This document shows positions 6,946 through 15,300 of a DNA stretch of 19,122 bases, one piece after another. The notes below the pieces were generated by a model. That model made no database searches, was not told where the DNA came from, and saw only the letters and a program-made list of their open reading frames with translations. Position 1 is the first letter of the stretch. Each line of letters begins with the position of its first letter. The stretch is from an uncultured Bacteroidota bacterium. Its GTDB lineage: Bacteria > Bacteroidota > Bacteroidia > Bacteroidales > SZUA-534. The DNA is taken from positions 1 through 19,122 of the forward strand of contig CALABN010000257.1 in assembly GCA_937885735.1 (NCBI GenBank), given 5' to 3'. Both the position numbers and the translations under genes were made by a program.

Positions 6946-9501
6946 TTGTTTGCAAATGGTAGTGCAATTCGTTTCCCAAAAGGCAAACCAGTTTACTATA
7001 GCGATGTGGTTTCTAAATTCCTGTCTGACATCACATCCGCAAAAATCACCTACAACGTTAACGACCTTGAATTCAAGTTCAAAAATGGCGGCATAGGTCT
7101 GCGAAACATCAACCTATCCGAAGAGCAAGGCAAGTTGGTAGGCATTATGGGTGCCAGTGGCGCAGGCAAGACGACATTGCTTAACGTCTTGACTGGCAAC
7201 GAAACACCATCAAAAGGAGAGATACTGATCAATGGCATCAATCTTCATACTGAAAAAGACAAAATGGATGGCGTCATCGGATACATTCCGCAAGACGACC
7301 TACTTATTGAAGAATTGACAGTATACGAAAACTTATATTTCAACGCCAAGTTGTGTTTCAAAAACATGACAGACGAAGAAATAAAGGAAAGATGCGAAAA
7401 AACATTGGCAAACCTCGGATTGCTAGACCGAAAGGACTTGAAGGTAGGTTCGCCATTGCACAAGACAATTAGTGGAGGACAGCGCAAACGACTAAACATA
7501 GCACTGGAACTTATAAGGGAGCCCCCTATCCTCTTTGTCGATGAACCAACTTCAGGTTTGTCTTCACGCGACTCTGAAAACGTGATGGACTTGCTTCGAG
7601 AACTAGCGATGAAGGGGAAACTAGTGTTTGTGGTTATTCACCAGCCATCATCTGAAATCTACAAGATGTTCGATAAGATGGTGATTCTTGACACTGGTGG
7701 ATACCTTATATATTATGGCAACCCAGTTGATGCCGTAACATATTTCAAGAAAATTGACGGACAGTTAAATGCCGACGTTGGTGAATGTCCAACTTGCGGT
7801 AACGTCAACCCTGAACTCATATTCAACATTATTGATGCCCAAGTGGTGGATGAATTTGGTAAATACACCAATAAAAGAAAAGTTACACCAACCGAATGGG
7901 AAAAGAAACGAGAGTTAAGCATCATATCTCAAATAGAGCCTAAATTCATTGAAAAATACGCCGAAGAGCAAACACGCATTGCTCAAAGCGAAGAAGATAC
8001 TCAAGAAAAGACAAGGGCATTGGAAAGGCTTGAATTGAAATTTCATGAAAAATTCAATGAATGCGTGGCAAAAATAAAGTTGAAAGACTTGCATGAAACG
8101 CCACCAAAATCGTTGGATATTCCAGGTTGGTTTCAACAAGCAAAAATTTATTTCAGACGTGACTTTTTGGCAAAGATCAGCAACCGCCAATATATCATTC
8201 TAAACATACTGGAAGCACCTGCATTGGGATTGATTTTGTCATTCCTGATTAGATACATTGCTGATCCCAACTCAAACGAATACATTTTCTTTGAAAATGC
8301 AAATATTCCAATTTACATTTTCATGAGTTTGATTGTTGCAATGTTCCTTGGCTTGATGGTCAGCGGTGAAGAAATCTTCAAAGACCAGAAAATTCTTAAA
8401 CGTGAGAAATTTCTGAATTTAAGCCGATCTACATATTTGGTATCGAAAATATCCATACTATTTATCATATCAGCCATTCAATCAATATTGTTTGTACTAG
8501 TTGCAAATGCAATATTGGGAGTACGTGGCTTGTGGTTTGAATATTGGTGGGCAATGTTCACTATTGCTACATTCTCAAATCTTGTTGGCTTGAACCTATC
8601 ATCGGCATTCAACTCTGCCGTAACCATCTACATTATGATTCCATTGGTGATGATTCCACAAATGGCATTAGGTGGAGCAATGTTCAGTTTCGACAAGCTG
8701 AACCGCGCAATAGGCAGTATAGAAGGTGTACCACCTGTTTGCGAATTCATTGCAACACGTTGGGTTTACGAAGGTTTGGTAGTAAGGCAATTCAAGGACA
8801 ACAAATTTGAAAAATACTTCTACGAATTTGACCAACAAGTATCAGAAGGTTATTATAAAACAACATTTTACTTGCCAGAATTGAGCGACCGCATAGAATA
8901 TTGTGCAAATACGAATGTTCAAGAACTAGAAAGCAAGAAAGAAATTGAAGACTACAAATGGAAATTGGCTTTGCTAAAAAATGAACTTTCGAAAGAGCAA
9001 GTCCGTGTTCCTGAAATACAATTCGACTATGTTGAGTACCTAACACCGGAAAAATTTACACCAGAAGTTGGAATCAACACAAAAGAATACATTAACAAAT
9101 TAACGCGCTATTACGACAAAAAGTCCAATGATGCAAAAAGCAAAAGTGAGGCAATAATCAAATATTGGGATCAACAAAATCCTGGGGCTTACAACAAATT
9201 GCGTCAAGATTATCTCAACGAAGCAACACAAGACATTGTATATAATACATATGCGAAGGTTAATATTAAATCTTACAAAGACCACTTGATACAACAACAA
9301 GACCCAATATTCGAAAAGCCATGGTCAAGGAACATATTTGATTATAGAGCTCAATTCTATTCCCCAACCAAACAATTCTTGGGACATACATTTGATACAT
9401 TCTGGTTCAATATGTGGGTTGTATGGATTATGACTATATTCTGCTATATAGCGCTATATTATGATTGGCTAAAACGATTTATCGATTTATTCCAGAAATA
9501 A
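6946..9501 (+). CDS. ABCG-type ABC transporter, ATPase plus permease (3' part of the split gene)
   Basis: These 851 codons continue directly, in frame, from the TAA at 6943-6945. After the rest of the FHA-like module comes the ATPase: Walker A GIMGASGAGKTT (about 66-77), signature ISGGQRKRLN (about 175), Walker B ILFVDEPTSGLSSRD (about 195) and H-loop VIHQPSSE (about 230). A CPTCG motif lies at about 281. The permease has roughly five membrane helices between about 415 and 582, then a long charged soluble loop (about 585-815), and a final helix near 822-845. The ATPase-then-permease order is that of the ABCG/White type. The nominal start would be TTG 6946. No in-frame ATG occurs before the one inside Walker A, so independent translation of a working ATPase is doubtful. 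The transported substrate is unknown. Confidence 0.85.
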   Translation: MFANGSAIRFPKGKPVYYSDVVSKFLSDITSAKITYNVNDLEFKFKNGGIGLRNINLSEEQGKLVGIMGASGAGKTTLLNVLTGNETPSKGEILINGINLHTEKDKMDGVIGYIPQDDLLIEELTVYENLYFNAKLCFKNMTDEEIKERCEKTLANLGLLDRKDLKVGSPLHKTISGGQRKRLNIALELIREPPILFVDEPTSGLSSRDSENVMDLLRELAMKGKLVFVVIHQPSSEIYKMFDKMVILDTGGYLIYYGNPVDAVTYFKKIDGQLNADVGECPTCGNVNPELIFNIIDAQVVDEFGKYTNKRKVTPTEWEKKRELSIISQIEPKFIEKYAEEQTRIAQSEEDTQEKTRALERLELKFHEKFNECVAKIKLKDLHETPPKSLDIPGWFQQAKIYFRRDFLAKISNRQYIILNILEAPALGLILSFLIRYIADPNSNEYIFFENANIPIYIFMSLIVAMFLGLMVSGEEIFKDQKILKREKFLNLSRSTYLVSKISILFIISAIQSILFVLVANAILGVRGLWFEYWWAMFTIATFSNLVGLNLSSAFNSAVTIYIMIPLVMIPQMALGGAMFSFDKLNRAIGSIEGVPPVCEFIATRWVYEGLVVRQFKDNKFEKYFYEFDQQVSEGYYKTTFYLPELSDRIEYCANTNVQELESKKEIEDYKWKLALLKNELSKEQVRVPEIQFDYVEYLTPEKFTPEVGINTKEYINKLTRYYDKKSNDAKSKSEAIIKYWDQQNPGAYNKLRQDYLNEATQDIVYNTYAKVNIKSYKDHLIQQQDPIFEKPWSRNIFDYRAQFYSPTKQFLGHTFDTFWFNMWVVWIMTIFCYIALYYDWLKRFIDLFQK

Positions 9502-9566
9502 TGAATTGAACAATACCCTATAAAACAAAAAAAGATTACTTTTATCGCATAAAAAACAATTGATAC

Positions 9567-10511
9567 ATGAATAGAAAAACTTTGACATTATTTGCAATAC
9601 TATTTGCAGGAGGCTCAATGCTGATTGCAGGAGGCTCAATGCTGATGACAAGTTGCAACGAAGACGGAAAAAAATCATCGAAGAATGATGAATTTGCAAT
9701 TCCAGATTCAATCTTTGTTGACAAGCCATTAATGATATCAAAAGAAGCAATGAATGATATCATTAGCAACATTTCATCACCAGTTGAAATGGCTATGACA
9801 ATCAAATCTACAGGTGCACCGTTCAACCAGAAATATTTAGCTTCAACCAGCAAGGTTGACAATCTGAACACAAGCTTCAAGCAAGCATTAAATCTAGGTA
9901 TATATGGTTGCGACCTTGGCTACTTGAACATGTATGAAAAGACAGGTTCAATCATTTCAAGCATGCAAGCTATCAAGAAACTTTCTGATCAACTACGAAT
10001 TGGGCAATTCTTTGATTTCAACACAATCAAACGATTGGCAACTAACAAGGAAAACATCGATTCGTTGATGTACTTGTCTGTTTCAAGTTTCAACAATATG
10101 GATGAATACCTTCGTGAAAGCAATCGTAGCAATATCAGTTCACTACTTGTTACTGGTATGTGGCTTGAAGGTATGTATCTACTATGCCAAGTAGTAAAAG
10201 AAAATCCGAACAAAGATTTGCGTGATCACGTTGGCGATTCAAAAATTGTATTGAGCGACTTGCTTCTAATCCTAAAGAATTATAAAGCAGATCCAGATTT
10301 TGCAACATTAGTGAAGCAAATCGAAAAAATAAAAAGTGAATACGAAAATGTTACTATTAATGTTGTTCAAGGAGAACCAACAACAGAAGAAGTAGATGGA
10401 ATGTTAATGATTGTATCGCATGACGAACAAGTTGTGAATATGTCTGATGAAACTCTACAAAAAATCATAGCAGCAATAGAAGAATCCCGTAATATGATAA
10501 TCAATTTGTAA
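9567..10511 (+). CDS. Putative lipoprotein of unknown function
   Basis: This 314-residue protein begins with a signal peptide ending in a lipobox (LMTSC), with the lipidated Cys at about residue 29. It is followed by NEDGKK, so acidic residues sit right behind the Cys, as in some Bacteroidota surface-lipoprotein export signals; exposure on the outer surface is therefore possible but unproven. The mature part is mostly helical by composition, with no motif I recognise. The signal peptide contains a perfect-looking 7-residue duplication (AGGSML repeated). The gene lies 65 bases behind the ABC transporter, and its stop is followed after one base by the next start (TAACATG), so it is probably the second-last gene of the signalling/transport operon. 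It could be a partner or cargo of the transporter; this is inferred from position only. Confidence 0.75.
   Translation: MNRKTLTLFAILFAGGSMLIAGGSMLMTSCNEDGKKSSKNDEFAIPDSIFVDKPLMISKEAMNDIISNISSPVEMAMTIKSTGAPFNQKYLASTSKVDNLNTSFKQALNLGIYGCDLGYLNMYEKTGSIISSMQAIKKLSDQLRIGQFFDFNTIKRLATNKENIDSLMYLSVSSFNNMDEYLRESNRSNISSLLVTGMWLEGMYLLCQVVKENPNKDLRDHVGDSKIVLSDLLLILKNYKADPDFATLVKQIEKIKSEYENVTINVVQGEPTTEEVDGMLMIVSHDEQVVNMSDETLQKIIAAIEESRNMIINL
9606..9647 (+). repeat. 21-bp tandem duplication inside the lipoprotein signal sequence
   Basis: Two adjacent 21-bp units (9606-9626 and 9627-9647) start with gcaggaggctcaatgctgat and differ only at the last base. Each encodes AGGSML plus Ile or Met, lengthening the hydrophobic core of the signal peptide by seven residues without a frame change. 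Confidence 0.95.
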
Positions 10512-10512
10512 C

Positions 10513-10932
10513 ATGAAGAACTTACTGAAAATATTAACAATACTGATACTTGTACTTAACTTTAGCCAAGCATCTGCCCAAAGCGATGAATTGGTGAATG
10601 TATGTGCACTCGGTATTGGCAACGCTACTTACCTTAAAGACTACAAGGTAAAATTGCCTGCCAATGCACCAGCACAAAAATTCAATGTAATTCTAAACAA
10701 GGGTACAGTATATAAATTCATGGTCTGCAATGCAGAAGGCTATGAAGGGAAAGCAGTAATAACTCTATTGGACGGAAGCACACAACTTGGTACCAACCTT
10801 AAACCCGATGGTTCGTTTCTGAACGCAATAGGTTTTGCTTGCCAAAAGACTGGAATGTACTTCATTACCTGCAACTTCAAAAACAACAAGGAAGGTGCAG
10901 CTGTAATTATCACTTCATACGTGAACAAATAA
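10513..10932 (+). CDS. Small secreted protein of unknown function
   Basis: This 139-residue protein has a clear Sec signal peptide (MKNLLKILTILILVLNFSQ) with a likely cleavage after ASA at about residue 22. The mature part is beta-rich and holds four cysteines (in VNVCA, MVCNA, FACQK and ITCNF), enough for two disulfides in the periplasm. The C-terminal stretch (TGMYFITCNFKNN...AAVIITSY) looks like the edge of a beta-sandwich. I do not recognise a family. It starts one base after the lipoprotein stop, so the two are almost certainly translated from one transcript, and it is the last gene before a strong terminator. Confidence 0.75.
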   Translation: MKNLLKILTILILVLNFSQASAQSDELVNVCALGIGNATYLKDYKVKLPANAPAQKFNVILNKGTVYKFMVCNAEGYEGKAVITLLDGSTQLGTNLKPDGSFLNAIGFACQKTGMYFITCNFKNNKEGAAVIITSYVNK

Positions 10933-10952
10933 CAAAATCACATAAGCACAAG

Positions 10953-10980
10953 AAAAGGATGTGGACAGCATCCTTTTTTT
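10953..10980 (+). terminator. Rho-independent terminator of the signalling/ABC operon
   Basis: A hairpin with left arm aaaaggatg (10953-10961), loop tggacag, and right arm catcctttt (10969-10977) runs into a T-tract to 10980. It sits 20 bases behind the stop of the small secreted protein and separates that operon from the isomerase gene. Confidence 0.85.
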
Positions 10981-10995
10981 GTTTAATTACGCAAG

Positions 10996-11586
10996 ATGGA
11001 CACCAACGAAATAAAAGGAATCATAGAGGAATCTATCTCCACAAAACAAGCAATAATTGACGGCAGAACATTAATGTCAACAACCAACGACATTGCCAAT
11101 GCCATAACAAGTTGCTACAAAAATGGTGGCAAAGTGCTGTTTTGTGGAAATGGTGGTAGCGCAGCCGATGCTCAACACCTGGCAGCAGAACTTTCCGGAC
11201 GTTTTTATTTCGACCGTCCCCCACTCGATGCCGAGGCATTACACGTAAACTCATCGTATGTTACCGCTGTTGCCAATGATTATTCATACGACGAGATTTA
11301 CTCTCGTTACGTAAACGGTGTTGGCAAGAAAGGCGATGTGTTGATTGGAATCTCAACATCAGGAAATTCTGAAAACATTCTACGCGCGCTGAAAGTAGCC
11401 AAAAGCAAAGGAATGGTCACGGTTGCAATGACTGGCAAATCAGGAGGGAAAATGAAAGATGTTGTAGATTATCTGCTAAACGTTCCTTCAACTGACACGC
11501 CACGCATTCAGGAAGCACACATATTGCTGGGCCACATATTCTGTCAAATTGTTGAAGAAGACTTATTTGGCAACAAAAACAAATAA
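10996..11586 (+). CDS. gmhA: GmhA-like phosphoheptose (sedoheptulose-7-phosphate) isomerase
   Basis: This 196-residue SIS-domain protein closely follows the GmhA pattern. The phosphosugar loop and catalytic helix read FCGNGGSAADAQHLAAEL (with the catalytic Glu), the second SIS loop is GISTSGNSENILRAL, and a late EAHILLGHIFCQIVE segment supplies the conserved His. GmhA converts sedoheptulose 7-phosphate to D-glycero-D-manno-heptose 7-phosphate, the first step toward ADP-heptose for lipopolysaccharide or glycoprotein glycans, in the cytoplasm. Length is normal for the family. It follows a terminator and is probably read from its own promoter in the short gap, although I see no convincing element there. 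The HD hydrolase gene begins five bases after its stop. Confidence 0.85.
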   Translation: MDTNEIKGIIEESISTKQAIIDGRTLMSTTNDIANAITSCYKNGGKVLFCGNGGSAADAQHLAAELSGRFYFDRPPLDAEALHVNSSYVTAVANDYSYDEIYSRYVNGVGKKGDVLIGISTSGNSENILRALKVAKSKGMVTVAMTGKSGGKMKDVVDYLLNVPSTDTPRIQEAHILLGHIFCQIVEEDLFGNKNK

Positions 11587-11591
11587 GAGAA

Positions 11592-12131
11592 ATGACAGAT
11601 GAATACTGCATATTAAATCCAGGATTCGACTCGGAGCCAATAAAAACGGCAATGGTATATGCAGAACGATGCCACAATGGTACAAACCAAAAATATGACG
11701 GGCATCCATACACCATTCATCTAAAAATGACATACGACATTGGGTGCAAGTATGCCTATCTACTCGATGAAAAAGATGTTGAACCAACACTTTGCGCTTG
11801 CTGGACACACGATTTAATTGAAGACACACGGCAATCGTACAATGATGTAAAGAAAACATTGGGCTACGACGTTGCCGAAATAGTATTTGCCGTCACAAAC
11901 GAAAAAGGTCGCACACGCGCTGAACGGGCAAACGAAAAATATTACAACGAAATACACAAAAGCACAACCGCAACATTTGTGAAACTGTGCGACAGACTTG
12001 CCAATACTACGTATTCAAAGATGCACAGCCAGCATATGATAGAAGTTTACCGAAATGAATTTGAACATTTCAAGCAACTATTGTACAACGAGAAGTTTGA
12101 TGCAATGTTTGCGAAGCTTGAAAGTCTTTAA
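11592..12131 (+). CDS. HD-domain phosphohydrolase, SpoT/MESH1-like
   Basis: This 179-residue single-domain protein has HD metal-binding elements in the order of the SpoT/MESH1 ppGpp-hydrolase family. First come AERCHNGTNQKYDG (His near residue 28) and YTIHLKM. Next is CWTHDLIEDT, with both the His-Asp pair and the Glu-Asp that follow in the HDxxED motif of ppGpp hydrolases, and then VKLCDRLANTTYS with the last Asp. There is no synthetase, TGS or ACT domain. It may hydrolyse (p)ppGpp or another nucleotide; the substrate is an inference from the HDxxED motif. Co-transcription with gmhA is likely from the five-base gap. Confidence 0.78.
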   Translation: MTDEYCILNPGFDSEPIKTAMVYAERCHNGTNQKYDGHPYTIHLKMTYDIGCKYAYLLDEKDVEPTLCACWTHDLIEDTRQSYNDVKKTLGYDVAEIVFAVTNEKGRTRAERANEKYYNEIHKSTTATFVKLCDRLANTTYSKMHSQHMIEVYRNEFEHFKQLLYNEKFDAMFAKLESL

Positions 12132-12176
12132 TGCGGTTGACTATATACAATCATCAATCTATGTATTTCATATTGT

Positions 12177-12210
12177 GACAATAAAACTCAATTATTGAGG
12201 TTGTCGTTTT
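12177..12210 (+). terminator. Possible terminator or stem-loop after the HD hydrolase gene
   Basis: Nested inverted repeats GACAA/TTGTC (12177-12181 with 12201-12205) and CTCAA/TTGAG (12187-12191 with 12195-12199) have a three-base loop and lead into gtttta. The stem has an asymmetric internal loop and the T-run is short, so it is a weak candidate. Apart from this, the 186-base gap 12132-12317 holds only AT-rich sequence, where a promoter for the large secreted protein is expected but no clear TAnnTTTG element is visible. Confidence 0.4.
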
Positions 12211-12317
12211 ATGCTTTTTAGAAAAAAAATTCGCATATTTTGAAACGATATTTGAATAGACGCAAGTATTTATAAAAACTTAAATAATAATCAAATAGAC
12301 ATCAACAACAACATAAT

Positions 12318-15300
12318 ATGATTCGTATGAAACATCAAAATTTATTAAAGTTCACTGTACTTCTGATTACAGGGCTTTTTGCAAATGAAATTTTCGGACA
12401 GAGCTACATTACTGCAACTAGTTGTGACTTTACTGCTAAAATCACAAAACACGGAACATATGGAGACAACTGGACATACGACTCAAACTGGAACATATTC
12501 GGAGGAAACAATTACAACGGTAATTGGGAATACATTAAACTTGGCGCTAATAAAACATCGCTTATTACACCAGTATACATAAACAACATATCAGCAATTA
12601 ACCAGGACATAGCAGTCGTAACAGTTACTACCAACGCAGGAAACCTAGAGAAAGGTTCCCTAATAAGTTGGGCGTTATGCGTTTTTTCGGATTCAGCACG
12701 CACAAACAGGATTGATTCAGTTGTTGGCGAGACTATGACAAAGGGAACAGCAGAAACATTCACCTTCAAACCTACAGAAGGAACGTCTTGGGGAACAAAA
12801 AGATTTTTCAAATTAACATTTGACGTAAATAATACTACAACGGCAAATGGCATAATTTGGATTGACAAAATTGAATTTAAGACAACCTCTACAGACGAAA
12901 CCGCACCTACATTTACTGAAGATTACCCCAAAGTAGCTAACATAAGCTACGAAAGCCTTGATTTAATTGTCAATGCCGATGAGACTTGCACTGTCTACTA
13001 TATGGTTTTAACCAAAGGAAGCGATGAACCTACATCAACAGACATTGTAAACAACAACAAAACCATTGCTGTAACAACTGCCAACACAGATTTTACAGGA
13101 ACTATAAACGAACTAACGCCAGAAACCGATTATGAAATATATCTGGTTGCTAAAGACGCTTCAGGCAACACAAGCAACATATCAAAAGTTGAAGCAAAAA
13201 CTGACATATCTACAGAGAAGTCAATCACTGTAAAGCCCCTATTCAAAGACAAATATTGCTGGGGTGACACTGCAAACATCTATTGGACAACAACAAACAT
13301 TGTCGAGGCAACAGAGCAAGACAGCATTATCATTTATAAAAATGGCAATCAAATATATAGGTATTCCATAGACATTACTAAAAAACAAGCTAACATTGTG
13401 GTTGGTGACGGCAGTCAAGGAAACTTGAATATCTACGGAACCGATTATTCATTGGCAATTAAAAGTGGTGAAACCACAAGTTCATCTACTGAAAATTTTA
13501 CGGTATTCCCATTTGCAAACATTAAAGACATTCTTCAAAATTCAAATTACAAAGATAAATTTGTAAGAGTCAAAGGTTTGGTTACAGGAACAAAAGGAAC
13601 AACAAGTTCTGGTGTCAAATACCTGAATTTGACTTTACAGGACAATTCTGCTGACTCAAGCGCCATTTTTGCCAACTATTGTACAAACGACACAATCGAA
13701 ATTGGTGACAGCATTTTCATTGAAGGCAAAGTATCAAATTCATCAACTGGACTGACCAATTTAGGTGCAAGTAAAACAAACTTTACGGAAGCCACTATCA
13801 TCAACAAAGGGAACAAACAGCCAGATGCCACAGAATCAACAATTGCCGATGCACTTGAAAAAGACGGCAAGACCTGCACTGTAATAAATTTGACCAATGT
13901 AACATATACAAGCAAAGGCTTTACAGACGGAACAGATACCATTGCGTGTGAAAACAAACTTTATAGTGGCACTATGGGGCTGATAGAAGGTCGCAAATAT
14001 TACATTACTGGCATAAAAGGATTCAACAAAGTCGGGCAAATCTGGCCTCGTTCAAGTGACGACATTTACCTATACAGCAACGATACTACTTTAGCGACAT
14101 TCAACATCAACGGAAAGAATGCACTAAATGCAGACTCATTGTATTTCAGTAGTTTCAACGACTGCAAAGGCATCGAAATTGCAACGAATGACAGCAAGAC
14201 GACTTTCAGCGTAAGAGTCAACACTACTAACGTTGATGCATCAACCCTTGAAGACTATGTGCTGGCTGAAAACGACTCTATCATTGTCTGCACAACTGCC
14301 GAAGACGGTTCTATCGGAACATTCAAGGTGGTGATTGCTTATGACCCCAACTATCAAGAAATCAATCTAAAACCTCTATTTAAAGACAAATACTACTGGG
14401 GCGACACAGCTAATATTTATTGGTCGACTTTCAGAGTTCAAAACGCCACCAACAAAGACAGCATCGTCATTTTCAAAGGCAATGTTCAAGTATATTCATA
14501 CCCTATCGACGTCACCGCAAATCACGCAAACATTGTGATTGGCGACGGTTCTGAAAATTGCAAAAAAGACGAATACGGGACCGACTATTCGCTGGTTGTC
14601 AAAAATGACAAGACCATTAGCAAATCATCTGATTTGTTTACTTTGATACCTAAAACAAGTATCAAGAACATACTTACAAACCCAAATGAATTCAAAAACA
14701 CAGTCAGAGTCAAAGGTTTGGTTACAGGAACAAAAGGAACAACAAGTTCTGGTATCAAATACCTAAATTTGACTTTACAGGACAATTCTGCTGACTCAAG
14801 CGCCATTTTTGCCAACTATTGTACAAACGACACAATCGAAATTGGTGACAGCATTTTCATTGAAGGCAAAGTATCAAATTCATCAACTGGACTGACCAAT
14901 TTAGGTGCAAGTAAAACAAACTTTACGGAAGCCACTATCATCAACAAAGGGAACAAACAGCCAGATGCCACAGAATCAACAATTGCCGATGCACTTGAAA
15001 AAGACGGCAAGACCTGCACTGTAATAAATTTGACCAATGTAACATATACAAGCAAAGGCTTTACAGACGGAACAGATACCATTGCGTGTGAAAACAAACT
15101 TTATAGTGGCACTATGGGGCTGATAGAAGGTCGCAAATATTACATTACTGGCATAAAAGGATTCAACAAAGTCGGGCAAATCTGGCCTCGTTCAAGTGAC
15201 GACATTTACCTATACAGCAACGATACTACTTTAGCGACATTCAACATCAACGGAAAGAATGCACTAAATGCAGACTCATTGTATTTCAGTAGTTTCAACG

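Noticed and set aside
9537..9545. tactttta as a -7 promoter element ahead of the lipoprotein gene
   Set aside because: It misses the final G of TAnnTTTG and has no -33 TTTG upstream; the gap of 65 bases fits read-through from the transporter gene.
12210..12317. Promoter for the giant secreted protein in the AT-rich gap (tattttg and tatttg words)
   Set aside because: Each is one or two bases away from TAnnTTTG and has no properly spaced TTTG upstream, so no specific site can be defended.
13676..15179. Identical minus-strand reading frames at 13676-13957/14816-15097 and 13836-14039/14976-15179
   Set aside because: They lie wholly inside the coding sequence of the secreted protein and are identical only because of the 773-bp repeat. 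They show no signal or motif of their own.
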